A DNA stretch of 64,000 nt from VXYL01 sp965199945 (lineage in GTDB: Bacteria > Pseudomonadota > Gammaproteobacteria > Pseudomonadales > Azotimanducaceae), in contig OZ241354.1 in the NCBI GenBank assembly GCA_965199945.1, forward strand, positions 2,046,001-2,110,000, read 5' to 3'. Position numbers and translations under genes: made by a program. Shown here piece after piece: positions 9,191-17,162 of the stretch. How positions within the stretch are numbered: position 1 is the stretch's first letter; the number at the start of each line of letters is the position of its first letter. The notes below the pieces were generated by a model that was given only the letters and a program-made list of their open reading frames with translations, was not told the origin of the DNA and searched no databases.

Positions 9191-9988
9191 ATGAAGAAGA
9201 CGCTGCCCTTCGAGTTCGTCTACCAGGTGATCGCCTTGGCGCTGGCCGTCATCATCGTCCACTTGGTCTACGTCACCGTGGTGCGCCCGAACGCGGACGC
9301 CATCCTGCAGGCGCAGCAGGAACAGGCCGAGGCTGGCGGCGCCTACATTCCGCAACGCTCGCTCTACGTCGTGCTGCGCGACTACGAGCAGGAGTCCTGC
9401 TTCATCCTCGCCCTGTGGGCCGTCTCCATCATGGGGCTGAAGACGCGCAACGCGCTGCGCGAGCGGGCAATGCTGCAGCGGCAGTTCATCGACGTGACGG
9501 AAGGCATGAGCATCCTGCCCGAGGACACCCGGGAATACGCGCGCCCCGTGCAGGCGCTGCCGGAGGAGACCCGCGCCAATCTGCTTCCCCGGGCCCTGCT
9601 CGCGGCTCTGCAGCGCTTCGCCTCGACGCGCAACGTGCAGGACGTGTCCACCGCCGTGCGCACCGTCTGCGACACCGAGTCGGACCGCCTGGACAGCGAG
9701 CTGTCGATGGTGCGCTACATCGCCTGGGCCATCCCCTCCATCGGCTTCATCGGCACCGTGCGCGGCATCGGCGACGCCCTCGGCCAGGCATACCAGGCCG
9801 TCGAGGGCGACATCGCCGGCGTGACGACCAGCCTTGGGGTGGCCTTCAACTCCACGTTCGTGGCGCTGGTCATCAGCATCTTCGTGATGTTCCTGATGCA
9901 TCAGCTGCAGCTGGTGCAGGAACGCCTCGTGCTCGACACCCAGCACTACTGCGACGACTATCTGATTCGCCACATGCAGGTGCGCTGA
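9191..9988 (+). CDS. MotA/TolQ/ExbB-type proton channel protein
   Basis: A 265-residue inner-membrane protein of the MotA/TolQ/ExbB family, which forms rings that let protons through to drive a partner helix (ExbD, TolR or MotB). Membrane segments appear at about residues 10-31, 67-83, 173-195 and 216-240. The pore helices carry the family signature IPSIGFIGTVRGIGDAL, followed by GVTTSLGVAFNSTFVALVIS. The cytoplasmic loop between TM2 and TM3 is about 90 residues. No canonical exbD or tolR gene is next to it; the two vWA proteins downstream (11316-13384) have ExbD-like first helices and are the likely partners. The ATG at 9191 opens after the 42-nt gap from the previous gene. Confidence 0.9.
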   Translation: MKKTLPFEFVYQVIALALAVIIVHLVYVTVVRPNADAILQAQQEQAEAGGAYIPQRSLYVVLRDYEQESCFILALWAVSIMGLKTRNALRERAMLQRQFIDVTEGMSILPEDTREYARPVQALPEETRANLLPRALLAALQRFASTRNVQDVSTAVRTVCDTESDRLDSELSMVRYIAWAIPSIGFIGTVRGIGDALGQAYQAVEGDIAGVTTSLGVAFNSTFVALVISIFVMFLMHQLQLVQERLVLDTQHYCDDYLIRHMQVR

Positions 9989-9990
9989 CG

Positions 9991-11307
9991 GTGCTCGTGT
10001 TGGAGATCAACGACGCCGAGATCGTCCTCGCCGAGGACGGCGAGGTGCGCTACGCCGAGCCGGGCGTTGCCTTCGTCGACCGCGACGGCGCGCAATTCGG
10101 CCACGCGGCGCTGGCCAAGTCGCGCCTGCACCCGCGCCAATCGCACAACGAGTTCTGGCAGCGGCTGAATGCCGATGCGGTGACGCCGGCCGGCCGTGGC
10201 ATCGCCAACCAGGCCGACCTCGTGTATCGGCACTTGCTGGCCATCCGCGCCGCGGCCGGCCTGAAGGGCCGCTGCGAAGTGGTCGTGGCGGCCCCCGCCG
10301 CGGTCAAGCCGGCCGACCTCGCCATGCTGCTCGGCATCGCCGACGAAGCCAGCATGACCGTCGCCGCCATCGTCGATTCGGCGCTGGTCGCGGCCTGCCA
10401 GCATGTCGCCGACGCCTGCCGCGTGCTCGACGTGGGGCTGCACCGTGCCGTGGTGACGCAGTTGGAGACTGCAACCACAAACACTGGGAGCGGCGCCGGC
10501 CATGCGCTCGAACTGCGCCGCGGCGCGTTCGCCGAAGTGCCGGCGGTCGGCTTCGCGGCGCTGCTCGAAGGCTGGGTGGACGCCGTGGCGGACCGTTTCG
10601 TGGAAAGCGCCCGCTTCGACCCGCTGCGCATCGCCGAGACCGAGCAGCAGGTCTTCGACCAAGTTCTCGGCTGCATCGCGCGCGGCGACTCCGAGGCGGC
10701 CATCGAGGTGCGCCACGGCGACTCGTCGCGCAACGTCCAAGTGCCCCGCCAAGCGCTCGCCGACAAGTCGGCGCAACGCTACGAGGTGCTCCTTGGGAAC
10801 TTGGCGGCCGACGGACAAGCGGCGTCCGGGGGAACTTTGGCGCTGACCGAACGCGCCCGCAGCCTGCCCGGGCTGGCGCACGTGCTGCGGCAGGCCGGCT
10901 ACAGGATCGAGGCGCTGCCGGCCAATGCCGTCGTGCAGGCGACGCAGCATTTCGAGGCAACCATCGGCGCGGCACAGGAAGGCGCCGGCGCGCGCTTGGT
11001 CACCGCGCTGCCGCTCGACCGAGGCACGGCGCCGGCGGTCGAAGACGCGCCGCTGCCGACGCATCTGCTGTGCAACGGCATTGCCGCGCCGCTGAACGAG
11101 ACGACGGCGGCCGGCGGCCATCCCGCCTGTGGCGCACCCGGCGCGATGTTCTCCGTGCGGCTTACCGGACGCACGGCTCTCTTGGCGCCCGACGCCGGCG
11201 CCGACGTGCTGGTCAACGGCGAGCGCGTCGACGGCGAGCGCCGGGTGCGCCGTGGCGACGCCGTCCGCTGCGCCGGCCACGAGTTCCAGCTCGTCGAAGT
11301 CGTGTAG
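9991..11307 (+). CDS. predicted actin/Hsp70-fold protein with possible C-terminal FHA-like domain
   Basis: A 438-residue protein without signal or membrane helix, so probably cytoplasmic. The N-terminal strand pair (LVLEINDAEIVLAEDGEV, then FGHAALAKSRLHP) and the segment CRVLDVGLHRAVVTQLE resemble the phosphate loops of the actin/Hsp70 ATPase fold, though the first loop lacks the usual DxGT. The last ~60 residues (FSVRLTGRTALLAPDAGAD, VLVNGERVDGERRVRRGD) look like an FHA-type beta sandwich. It starts with GTG 2 nt after the ExbB-like stop; a second in-frame GTG is at 9997. Both domain assignments are pattern-based and should be treated as tentative. Confidence 0.6.
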   Translation: MLVLEINDAEIVLAEDGEVRYAEPGVAFVDRDGAQFGHAALAKSRLHPRQSHNEFWQRLNADAVTPAGRGIANQADLVYRHLLAIRAAAGLKGRCEVVVAAPAAVKPADLAMLLGIADEASMTVAAIVDSALVAACQHVADACRVLDVGLHRAVVTQLETATTNTGSGAGHALELRRGAFAEVPAVGFAALLEGWVDAVADRFVESARFDPLRIAETEQQVFDQVLGCIARGDSEAAIEVRHGDSSRNVQVPRQALADKSAQRYEVLLGNLAADGQAASGGTLALTERARSLPGLAHVLRQAGYRIEALPANAVVQATQHFEATIGAAQEGAGARLVTALPLDRGTAPAVEDAPLPTHLLCNGIAAPLNETTAAGGHPACGAPGAMFSVRLTGRTALLAPDAGADVLVNGERVDGERRVRRGDAVRCAGHEFQLVEVV

Positions 11308-11315
11308 GCATCGCC

Positions 11316-12407
11316 GTGCCGCGCCGAACCTCGCGCCGCCGCTTCAACGTCTTCTCGCTCGCCTTTCTGGACGTGATGTCCTGCGGCTTCGGCGCCGTCG
11401 TGCTGATCTTTCTGGTCATCAACCATCGCGTGGACGACGACGCGAAGGAAGTGGACCGCGACATGCTTGCCGAATCGCGCAAGCTGGACTTCCTCATCAC
11501 CGCCGGCCAGGACAATCTGGCCGAGTTGCGCGAACGCCTGGAAGGCGCGCTCAAGCGCGTCGCGGATGCGCGGCGGCAACTGCTCGCCACCACCGAGGAC
11601 GCCGAGCGGCGCAAGAAGGACGCCGACGATCTGCAAGCCCGCACCATCGCCCAGCGCGAGAGCGTCGAAGAATTGAAGACCGACGTGGAGACCCGCGAGC
11701 GCGAAGTGAAGCGCCTGCAGGCGGCCGAGGAGGCATCGGCCGGCGCCAGGGCGCGGCAGGTGAAGGGCGAAGGCGACCGCCAGTACCTCACCGGCCTCTA
11801 CGTCGGCGGTCGGCACATCCTGATCGCCCTCGACGCCTCCGCGAGCATGCTCGACAGCACCATCGTGCAGGTGCTGCGGCGGCGCAACATGGCCAAGGAG
11901 CGGCAGTTGGGGGCACCGAAATGGCAGCGGGCCCAGCGCACGGTGGAATGGCTGGCGGCGCAGATGCCCTTGGACAGCAACTTCCAGATCGCCGTGTTCA
12001 ACGCCGAGGCGCGCTTCCTGCTCCCCTCGAGCGCCTGGCACGAAGTGCTGCATCCGACGGCCATCAACGACGCGCTGGAGGCGTTGGCGGGCGTGGTTCC
12101 CGCCGGCGGCTCCAGCCTCGCCAGCCTCGCCGGGCTGGTAGCCGGCATGGCACCCCTGCCGGACAACGTGTTCCTGGTGACCGACGGCCTGCCGACCCGG
12201 GGCGAACGCCCGCCGCGCAGTCCGACGGTCACCGGCCGCCAGCGCGTGCGCCTCTTCACCGACGCGGTGAGGCTCCTGCCGAAGGGCATGCCGGTGAATC
12301 CCATCCTGCTGCCGCTCGAAGGCGACCCGCAGGCGTCCTCGGCCTACTGGGCGCTGGCGGCGGCAACCGGCGGCACCTACATGTCGCCGTCGGCGGACTG
12401 GCCGTGA
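11316..12407 (+). CDS. membrane-anchored von Willebrand factor A protein, first of pair
   Basis: A 363-residue protein: short basic N-terminus, one membrane helix at about residues 14-36 (FLDVMSCGFGAVVLIFLVI), a long coiled coil (residues ~45-150, rich in Glu/Arg/Ala heptads) and a vWA domain (~165-363). The metal-ion-dependent adhesion site is intact (LIALDASASM at about residue 170, GGSSL, VTDGLPTRG). The FLDV at the start of the helix, with Asp19, matches the position of the proton-carrying Asp in ExbD/TolR. Topology places the vWA domain in the periplasm. The start is GTG at 11316, 8 nt after the previous stop. Its stop overlaps the start of the second vWA gene (GTGA). Confidence 0.85.
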   Translation: MPRRTSRRRFNVFSLAFLDVMSCGFGAVVLIFLVINHRVDDDAKEVDRDMLAESRKLDFLITAGQDNLAELRERLEGALKRVADARRQLLATTEDAERRKKDADDLQARTIAQRESVEELKTDVETREREVKRLQAAEEASAGARARQVKGEGDRQYLTGLYVGGRHILIALDASASMLDSTIVQVLRRRNMAKERQLGAPKWQRAQRTVEWLAAQMPLDSNFQIAVFNAEARFLLPSSAWHEVLHPTAINDALEALAGVVPAGGSSLASLAGLVAGMAPLPDNVFLVTDGLPTRGERPPRSPTVTGRQRVRLFTDAVRLLPKGMPVNPILLPLEGDPQASSAYWALAAATGGTYMSPSADWP

Positions 12408-13384
12408 TCCGCCGCCGCGACTTGGAGGAGATCGGCCTCTCCTTCCTGGACGTGATCTGCTGCGGCTTCGGGGCGATCATCCTGCTGCTGATGATCGTCA
12501 AGATCGTCGAACCCATCGTGCTGGAAGAACCGGAAGTCGATCTCGAAGGCATCGTCGCCCAGAAGCAGGACTCCCTGCACGCCATCCGCGGCCAGACCCG
12601 CGAGCTCACCCGCCAGCTGAGCAACGAGGAGCGGCAGCTCGCCTTGGAACTCGCGCAGCTCGCCCGCGTCGAGCAGGAGCTGCGCGACGTGCTGAGCCGC
12701 TTCGAGACGACCCAGGAGGAAGCCGAACGGCAGATGCAGGAACGCTCCAGCTACGCCCGCGCCAAGCAGTCGCTCTCCGACGAAATGGAACGCCTGCTCG
12801 GCCTCGACTTCACCCGCGCCGACAACACCATCGGCGGCATCACCGTGGACAGCGAGTACGTCGTCTTCGTCATCGACACCTCCGGCAGCATGTACAGCTA
12901 TGCGTGGAACCTCGTGCGCCGCAAGGTGAGCGAGACCCTCGCCATCTACCCGCGGGTGAAGGGCATCCAAGTGATGAACGACATGGGCGACTACATGTTC
13001 AGCCAATACGCCGGCCAGTGGATTCCCGATTCCGACGCCATCCGCCGCAACATCGTGCAGCGCATGGGCACCTGGAACGTCCACTCCAATTCGAGCCCTG
13101 TGGAAGGCATCGAGCGCGCCATCAGCGTCTTCTACGCCGAAGACAAGAAGATCAGCATCTACGTCTTCGGCGACGACTTCCAAGGCGAGTCCATCGAGAC
13201 CGTGGTGGATCGGGTGGATCGCATGAACCGCGTCGACGACACCGGCGCCCGGCGGGTGCGCATCCACGCGGTGGGCTTCCCGGTGGTTCTCGGCACGCGC
13301 ACCGGCGACCGCTTCGCGGCGCTAATGCGCGAACTCACCTACCGCAACGACGGCACCTTCGTGGCGCTGCCGTCCTACGAGTAG
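12404..13384 (+). CDS. membrane-anchored von Willebrand factor A protein, second of pair
   Basis: A 326-residue paralogue of the preceding protein with the same layout: membrane helix at about residues 11-33 (FLDVICCGFGAIILLLMIV, Asp16), a coiled coil (~45-130) and a vWA domain with a canonical DTSGS metal site (VFVIDTSGSM, about residue 157). It begins at a GTG overlapping the stop of the first vWA gene, so the two are translationally coupled and probably made in equal amounts. ExbD and TolR work as dimers; two coupled paralogues suggest a heterodimer inside the ExbB-like ring. This is inference. It is the last gene of the cluster. Confidence 0.86.
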   Translation: MIRRRDLEEIGLSFLDVICCGFGAIILLLMIVKIVEPIVLEEPEVDLEGIVAQKQDSLHAIRGQTRELTRQLSNEERQLALELAQLARVEQELRDVLSRFETTQEEAERQMQERSSYARAKQSLSDEMERLLGLDFTRADNTIGGITVDSEYVVFVIDTSGSMYSYAWNLVRRKVSETLAIYPRVKGIQVMNDMGDYMFSQYAGQWIPDSDAIRRNIVQRMGTWNVHSNSSPVEGIERAISVFYAEDKKISIYVFGDDFQGESIETVVDRVDRMNRVDDTGARRVRIHAVGFPVVLGTRTGDRFAALMRELTYRNDGTFVALPSYE

Positions 13385-13474
13385 CGCAGGGGCGGGAAGC
13401 GCCGCCGAGCCGCGGCCTACCAAGACGAAGCCGCCGTTGCGATACTCTGCCGCGCAGGGACACGGGAGCCGGAC

Positions 13475-13882
13475 ATGATCGACTTCGCTGGCCTCAACTG
13501 GTGGGCCATTCTGGTGGCCGTCGCCGCCGCCTTCGCGCTCGGCGGGCTGTGGTACGGGCCGCTGTTCGGCAAGGCATGGCTGAGCGCGCTCGGCAAGACC
13601 GAGGACGACATCACGCCCTCGGCGGAACCGTTCATCGTCAGTGCCGTCGCGGCGCTCGCCACGTGCGTCGTGGTGGCGGCGCTGATGAACGGCCTCGGCC
13701 TGACCGGCCTTGGGCACGGGCTCGTCTTCGGCTTCATCACCGGCGTCGGCTTCATCGCCGCGGCGATGGCCTCGGACACCGCGTTCTGCCGCTGGGGCTG
13801 GGATCTGTGGGCGATTCAAGCCGGCTACCGCGTGGCCTACTCCGTTCTCATGGGCGGCATCGTCGGCGTCTGGCCAGCTTAG
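13475..13882 (+). CDS. DUF1761 family membrane protein
   Basis: A 135-residue protein with four predicted membrane helices (WWAILVAVAAAFALGGLWYG; VSAVAALATCVVVAALM; LVFGFITGVGFIAAAMA; AYSVLMGGIVGVW). The motif LGGLWYGPLFGKAWL near the N-terminus is typical of DUF1761, a small membrane family of unknown function. A good ribosome site (GGGAG) precedes the ATG. It sits 90 nt after the vWA pair and is probably not part of that complex; the next gene starts 5 nt after its stop. Confidence 0.85.
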   Translation: MIDFAGLNWWAILVAVAAAFALGGLWYGPLFGKAWLSALGKTEDDITPSAEPFIVSAVAALATCVVVAALMNGLGLTGLGHGLVFGFITGVGFIAAAMASDTAFCRWGWDLWAIQAGYRVAYSVLMGGIVGVWPA

Positions 13883-13887
13883 GAACC

Positions 13888-14811
13888 TTGGCTTTCGCAC
13901 TGTCCGACGCACCGCGGGCCAACTGGCAAGCCGCCGCCCAGCGCGTCGCGGTGGGGGGCGCCCGCGCCGCCTGCGCGCTGCTCTCGCCGCTTTCCATCGA
14001 CGCCTTGCGGCGCATCGGCGCCCTCGCTGGCGACGTGGCGTTTCGCCGCAACGGTCGCGGCGTGCGCACCACGCGCACCAACATCGGCCTCGTCTATGCC
14101 AGACAGAGCGCGGCATGGCGCGAGAACTTGGCGCGCGACAGCGTTCGCCACACGGCGATGCTCGCCGCGGAAGCCACGGCGCTGTGGACCTGGCCGCTGC
14201 CCCGGCTGCTGGCGCTGACCCGCATTGAGACCGGCGACGGCCTGCTGCGCGAGCGCACTCGCGGGCGCGCCGCCGTCATGCTGGTGCCGCACTTCGGCAA
14301 CTGGGAGTTCCTCGGCTGCTATCTGAACACCATCGAACCGGTGGTGCCGCTCTACGAGCGTCCGAAGTCGCCGGTGCTGGACGCCGCGCTGGTCGCGGCG
14401 CGCCAACGCCTGGGGCATCGCTCGGCGGCGGACTCGGTGGGCGGCTTGCGGCTGCTCGTACAGTCGCTGCGCGCCGGCGCGCTCGCCGCGGTGCTGCCCG
14501 ACCAAGTGCCGCCGCCGGGCAGCGGCGTGGCCGCGCCGTTCTTCGGCCAGGACGCCTACACGATGTCGCTGGTCGGCAAGCTCTTGCAGCGCGTGGAGGC
14601 GGAGGTGCTGATCGGCGCCGCGCTGCGCGTGGCCGGCGGCTTCGCCATTCGCATCGAGCGCGTGGACGACGCGATTAGAGCCCCCTGCCTCGCCGAGAGC
14701 GCGCGCGCCATGAACGCCGCCGTCGAGCGCTTGGTCGCTTGCTGCCCGGCGCAGTACCAGTGGGAATACAAGCGCTTTCGATTCCGCCGCCAGCCCAACA
14801 TCTATCGATGA
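13888..14811 (+). CDS. LpxL/HtrB-family lipid A (lysophospholipid) acyltransferase
   Basis: A 307-residue protein of the bacterial lipid A biosynthesis acyltransferase family, which adds a secondary acyl chain to lipid A at the inner membrane. The catalytic HX4(D/E) motif is present as PHFGNWEFLG, and DQVPPPGSGVAAPFFG and PAQYQWEYKRFRFR match the family's later blocks. The length equals the usual ~305. The best start is TTG at 13888 (GGAA just upstream); no ATG lies near. It opens an overlapping run with a glycosyltransferase and a YrbL-like gene, which points to lipopolysaccharide or glycolipid assembly. Confidence 0.86.
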   Translation: MAFALSDAPRANWQAAAQRVAVGGARAACALLSPLSIDALRRIGALAGDVAFRRNGRGVRTTRTNIGLVYARQSAAWRENLARDSVRHTAMLAAEATALWTWPLPRLLALTRIETGDGLLRERTRGRAAVMLVPHFGNWEFLGCYLNTIEPVVPLYERPKSPVLDAALVAARQRLGHRSAADSVGGLRLLVQSLRAGALAAVLPDQVPPPGSGVAAPFFGQDAYTMSLVGKLLQRVEAEVLIGAALRVAGGFAIRIERVDDAIRAPCLAESARAMNAAVERLVACCPAQYQWEYKRFRFRRQPNIYR

Positions 14812-15809
14812 CGGCGGCGATGGATATCTGTCTGGTCGTGGGCGGCGACGAGACCGGCGGCTTGGAGACGCACTTCGCCGATCTCGCCGGCGGCTTGGCG
14901 GCGCTTGGCGAACGGGTGGCGGCAATCGCCCACGAGCGCTTTCGGCCAGCGCTCGACGAGGCCGTGCGCTTCGTGCCCCTCGACCTCTCTCGTGGCCGCC
15001 GCAACCCGCTTCTCAAGCGCCGCCTGCGGCGGTTCGTCGAAGACTTGGCGCCGGACGTCGTCCACGCCCACGGCGGCAAGGCCGCGCACCTGCTTGCGGC
15101 GGTTCGTTGCGCCGCGCCGCTGGTAGGCACCGTGCATGGCGTGAAGAAGAACCTCGTCCCCTACCGCCGCTTCGACGCCGTGATCGGCGTGAGCGCCGGC
15201 GTCGTCGCCGCCCTCGACCACCCGCGCAAGACCGTCGTCCACAACGGCGTGGCGCCGCCGCCGGCGCCGCTGTCGAAGGCCGAAGTGTACGCGCGTTTCG
15301 CCATTCCCTCGAACCAAACGCTCACGTTGGCGGTTGGCCGCCTCGCGCCGGTCAAGGGCCTCGCGCACCTGCTGCGGCTCTGGCACGACGGCCTCGGCCA
15401 CCTGTTGGTTCTCGGCGACGGCCCCGAACGCCAGCGGCTCGAAGCGCTGGCCCTCGGCAAGCCAGTCACGTTCGCCGGATTCCAAGCGGACGCGCGCGCG
15501 CTGATGGGCGGCGCCGATCTGCTCGTCGTCGCCTCCGAGCGCGAAGGCTTCAGCTACGCGCTCGCCGAAGCCCTGCAGGCGCGCCTGCCGGTGGTGTCGA
15601 CGCCGGTGCCGGGCGCCGTGGATGTTCTGCCGGCGAGCCACCTCGCGCCGCCGAGCGGCCTTGGCGCCGCGATAGCCCGCTGCCTCGGCGACCTAGACGC
15701 CGCGCGCGAGCGTCTGCGCGCGACATTTGACTGGGCAGCGCAAGCGCTTACCGTCGAACGCATGGCGCGGGAGACGCGCGACGTCTATCGAGGGCTGCTG
15801 CAATGCTGA
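14808..15809 (+). CDS. glycosyltransferase family 4 (GT-B fold)
   Basis: A 333-residue glycosyltransferase transferring a sugar from a nucleotide donor, probably in lipopolysaccharide core or surface polysaccharide assembly. The N-terminal acceptor half shows GGDETGGLETHFADL and DVVHAHGGKAAHLL; the C-terminal donor half shows VGRLAPVKGL, LVLGDGPERQRLE and the EX7E-type block EREGFSYALAEALQ. The start ATG at 14808 overlaps the acyltransferase stop (ATGA); ATG at 14820 is an alternative. Its stop lies inside the start of the next gene, so the set is one transcript. The sugar specificity cannot be read from sequence. Confidence 0.88.
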   Translation: MTAAMDICLVVGGDETGGLETHFADLAGGLAALGERVAAIAHERFRPALDEAVRFVPLDLSRGRRNPLLKRRLRRFVEDLAPDVVHAHGGKAAHLLAAVRCAAPLVGTVHGVKKNLVPYRRFDAVIGVSAGVVAALDHPRKTVVHNGVAPPPAPLSKAEVYARFAIPSNQTLTLAVGRLAPVKGLAHLLRLWHDGLGHLLVLGDGPERQRLEALALGKPVTFAGFQADARALMGGADLLVVASEREGFSYALAEALQARLPVVSTPVPGAVDVLPASHLAPPSGLGAAIARCLGDLDAARERLRATFDWAAQALTVERMARETRDVYRGLLQC

Positions 15810-16438
15810 AGCTCGCCGGGCGAGAGCCGTTCGCCATCGGCGGCACGCGGCGCTGCTACGTCCACCCCGAGGACGAGCAGCTGTGCGTGAAGGTGCTGCG
15901 CGCCGATCGCACCGCGGCGATGCGCCTGCAGGCGGCGCAGGGCTGGCGCAAGCTCAAGGGGCGGCGCGGCTTCGACGATCAGCGCAAGGAGCTCAAGGCG
16001 TACCGCACCCTCGAACGCCGCGGCATGGGCGATTGGACGCATGTGCCGCGCTGCTTCGGCGCGGTGGAAACCGACATGGGCGTCGGCATCGTCACCGCCC
16101 TCCACCGCGACTGGAACGGCACCTTTCCGCCGAACCTGGAACAGCTGCTCCCCAAAGTCGGCCTGGCGCGGCCGCTCGCCGAGGCCATTGCCGAGTTCAA
16201 GGCGTGGCTGCGCCGCGACCTCTTCCTCTCCCGCGATTTGCTGCCGCACAACATCATCGCCGTGGCGACGGCGAAGGAGCGCTTTCGCCTGCTGATCGTC
16301 GACGGCATCGGCAACAGCGAGCTGGTGCCGTTCTCGAGCTGGTTCGACGTCTGCGCGCGCCGCAAGGTGGAGCGGAAGATCCGCAAGTTCGACTACCGCG
16401 TGCGCATCCTGCTGCCGGAAGAACGCAATGCGGCGTGA
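15803..16438 (+). CDS. YrbL family (PhoP regulatory network) protein
   Basis: A 211-residue protein of the YrbL-PhoP_reg family, a kinase-like fold related to lipopolysaccharide kinases such as InaA. Visible blocks are CYVHPEDEQLCVKVLR near residue 20, the loop LPHNIIAV at ~150 and LLIVDGIGNSELVPFSSW, matching the catalytic-loop and DG positions of the fold. It overlaps the glycosyltransferase by 7 nt and the methyltransferase start by 11 nt. Its 3' part has a degraded second copy at 25274-25380, between the two giant genes. Confidence 0.84.
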   Translation: MLKLAGREPFAIGGTRRCYVHPEDEQLCVKVLRADRTAAMRLQAAQGWRKLKGRRGFDDQRKELKAYRTLERRGMGDWTHVPRCFGAVETDMGVGIVTALHRDWNGTFPPNLEQLLPKVGLARPLAEAIAEFKAWLRRDLFLSRDLLPHNIIAVATAKERFRLLIVDGIGNSELVPFSSWFDVCARRKVERKIRKFDYRVRILLPEERNAA

Positions 16439-17162
16439 GATCAAGCTGGCGCTCAAGGGCGCGGAGACGCGGCTGCGCCGATTGCGCAACCGCGCCGCGC
16501 CGCTGCTCTACGCCGGCAGCGCCCGGCACTGCCCGGTCTGCGAGCGCTCCTTCCGCAAGTTCCGCGCCGCCGGCCGGGAACGCCGCCGCAATGCCGTGTG
16601 CCCCGGCTGCGGCGCGCGCGAACGCGACCGGCTCTCGGCGCTGTTCCTGCGCGGCCTGCCGCCCACGACGCGCATCCTGCATCTCGCGCCGGAGCCGTGC
16701 CTGGTCGCCCGCTTGCGTGCCCTCGCTCCGGCCGGCTACGTCGGCGCCGACCTGCTGCGCACCGATGTCGACGAACGCCTCGACCTGCTTGCCCTGCCCC
16801 ACCCGGACGGCGCGTTCGGCGGCGTCTATTGCAGCCACGTGCTGCAGGACGTGCGCGACGACCGCCGCGCCATGGCCGAGGTGTTCCGCGTGCTTGGCGC
16901 CGGCGGCTGGGCGATCCTCAACGTGCCGATCAACGCCGCCAAGACGATCGACCACCAAGACGCGCCCCTGCATGTGCGCGACGCCGCCGACCCGCGGCCC
17001 CCGGAGCACCTGCGCACCTACGGGCCGGACTTCCGTTGTCGCATGGCCGCGGTGGGATTCGCGGTGCGCGTGGTGACCGCTGGCGACCTCGCCGCGCCGC
17101 CCGAGCAGGCGCACCTCGGCATCGAGAACGCCGGCGCGGTCCACTTCGGCACCAAGCCGTGA
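16428..17162 (+). CDS. SAM-dependent methyltransferase with N-terminal zinc ribbon
   Basis: A 244-residue protein. The N-terminus has two CxxC pairs (CPVCERSF and CPGCGARERDR) that should bind zinc. A class I methyltransferase core follows: ILHLAPEP in place of motif I, GADLLRTDVDERLDLL, and GGVYCSHVLQDVRDDRRAM. This arrangement is common in small methyltransferases found beside lipopolysaccharide and glycosyltransferase genes. It overlaps its neighbours on both sides (11 nt and the GTGA junction at 17159). The substrate is unknown. Confidence 0.83.
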   Translation: MRREIKLALKGAETRLRRLRNRAAPLLYAGSARHCPVCERSFRKFRAAGRERRRNAVCPGCGARERDRLSALFLRGLPPTTRILHLAPEPCLVARLRALAPAGYVGADLLRTDVDERLDLLALPHPDGAFGGVYCSHVLQDVRDDRRAMAEVFRVLGAGGWAILNVPINAAKTIDHQDAPLHVRDAADPRPPEHLRTYGPDFRCRMAAVGFAVRVVTAGDLAAPPEQAHLGIENAGAVHFGTKP

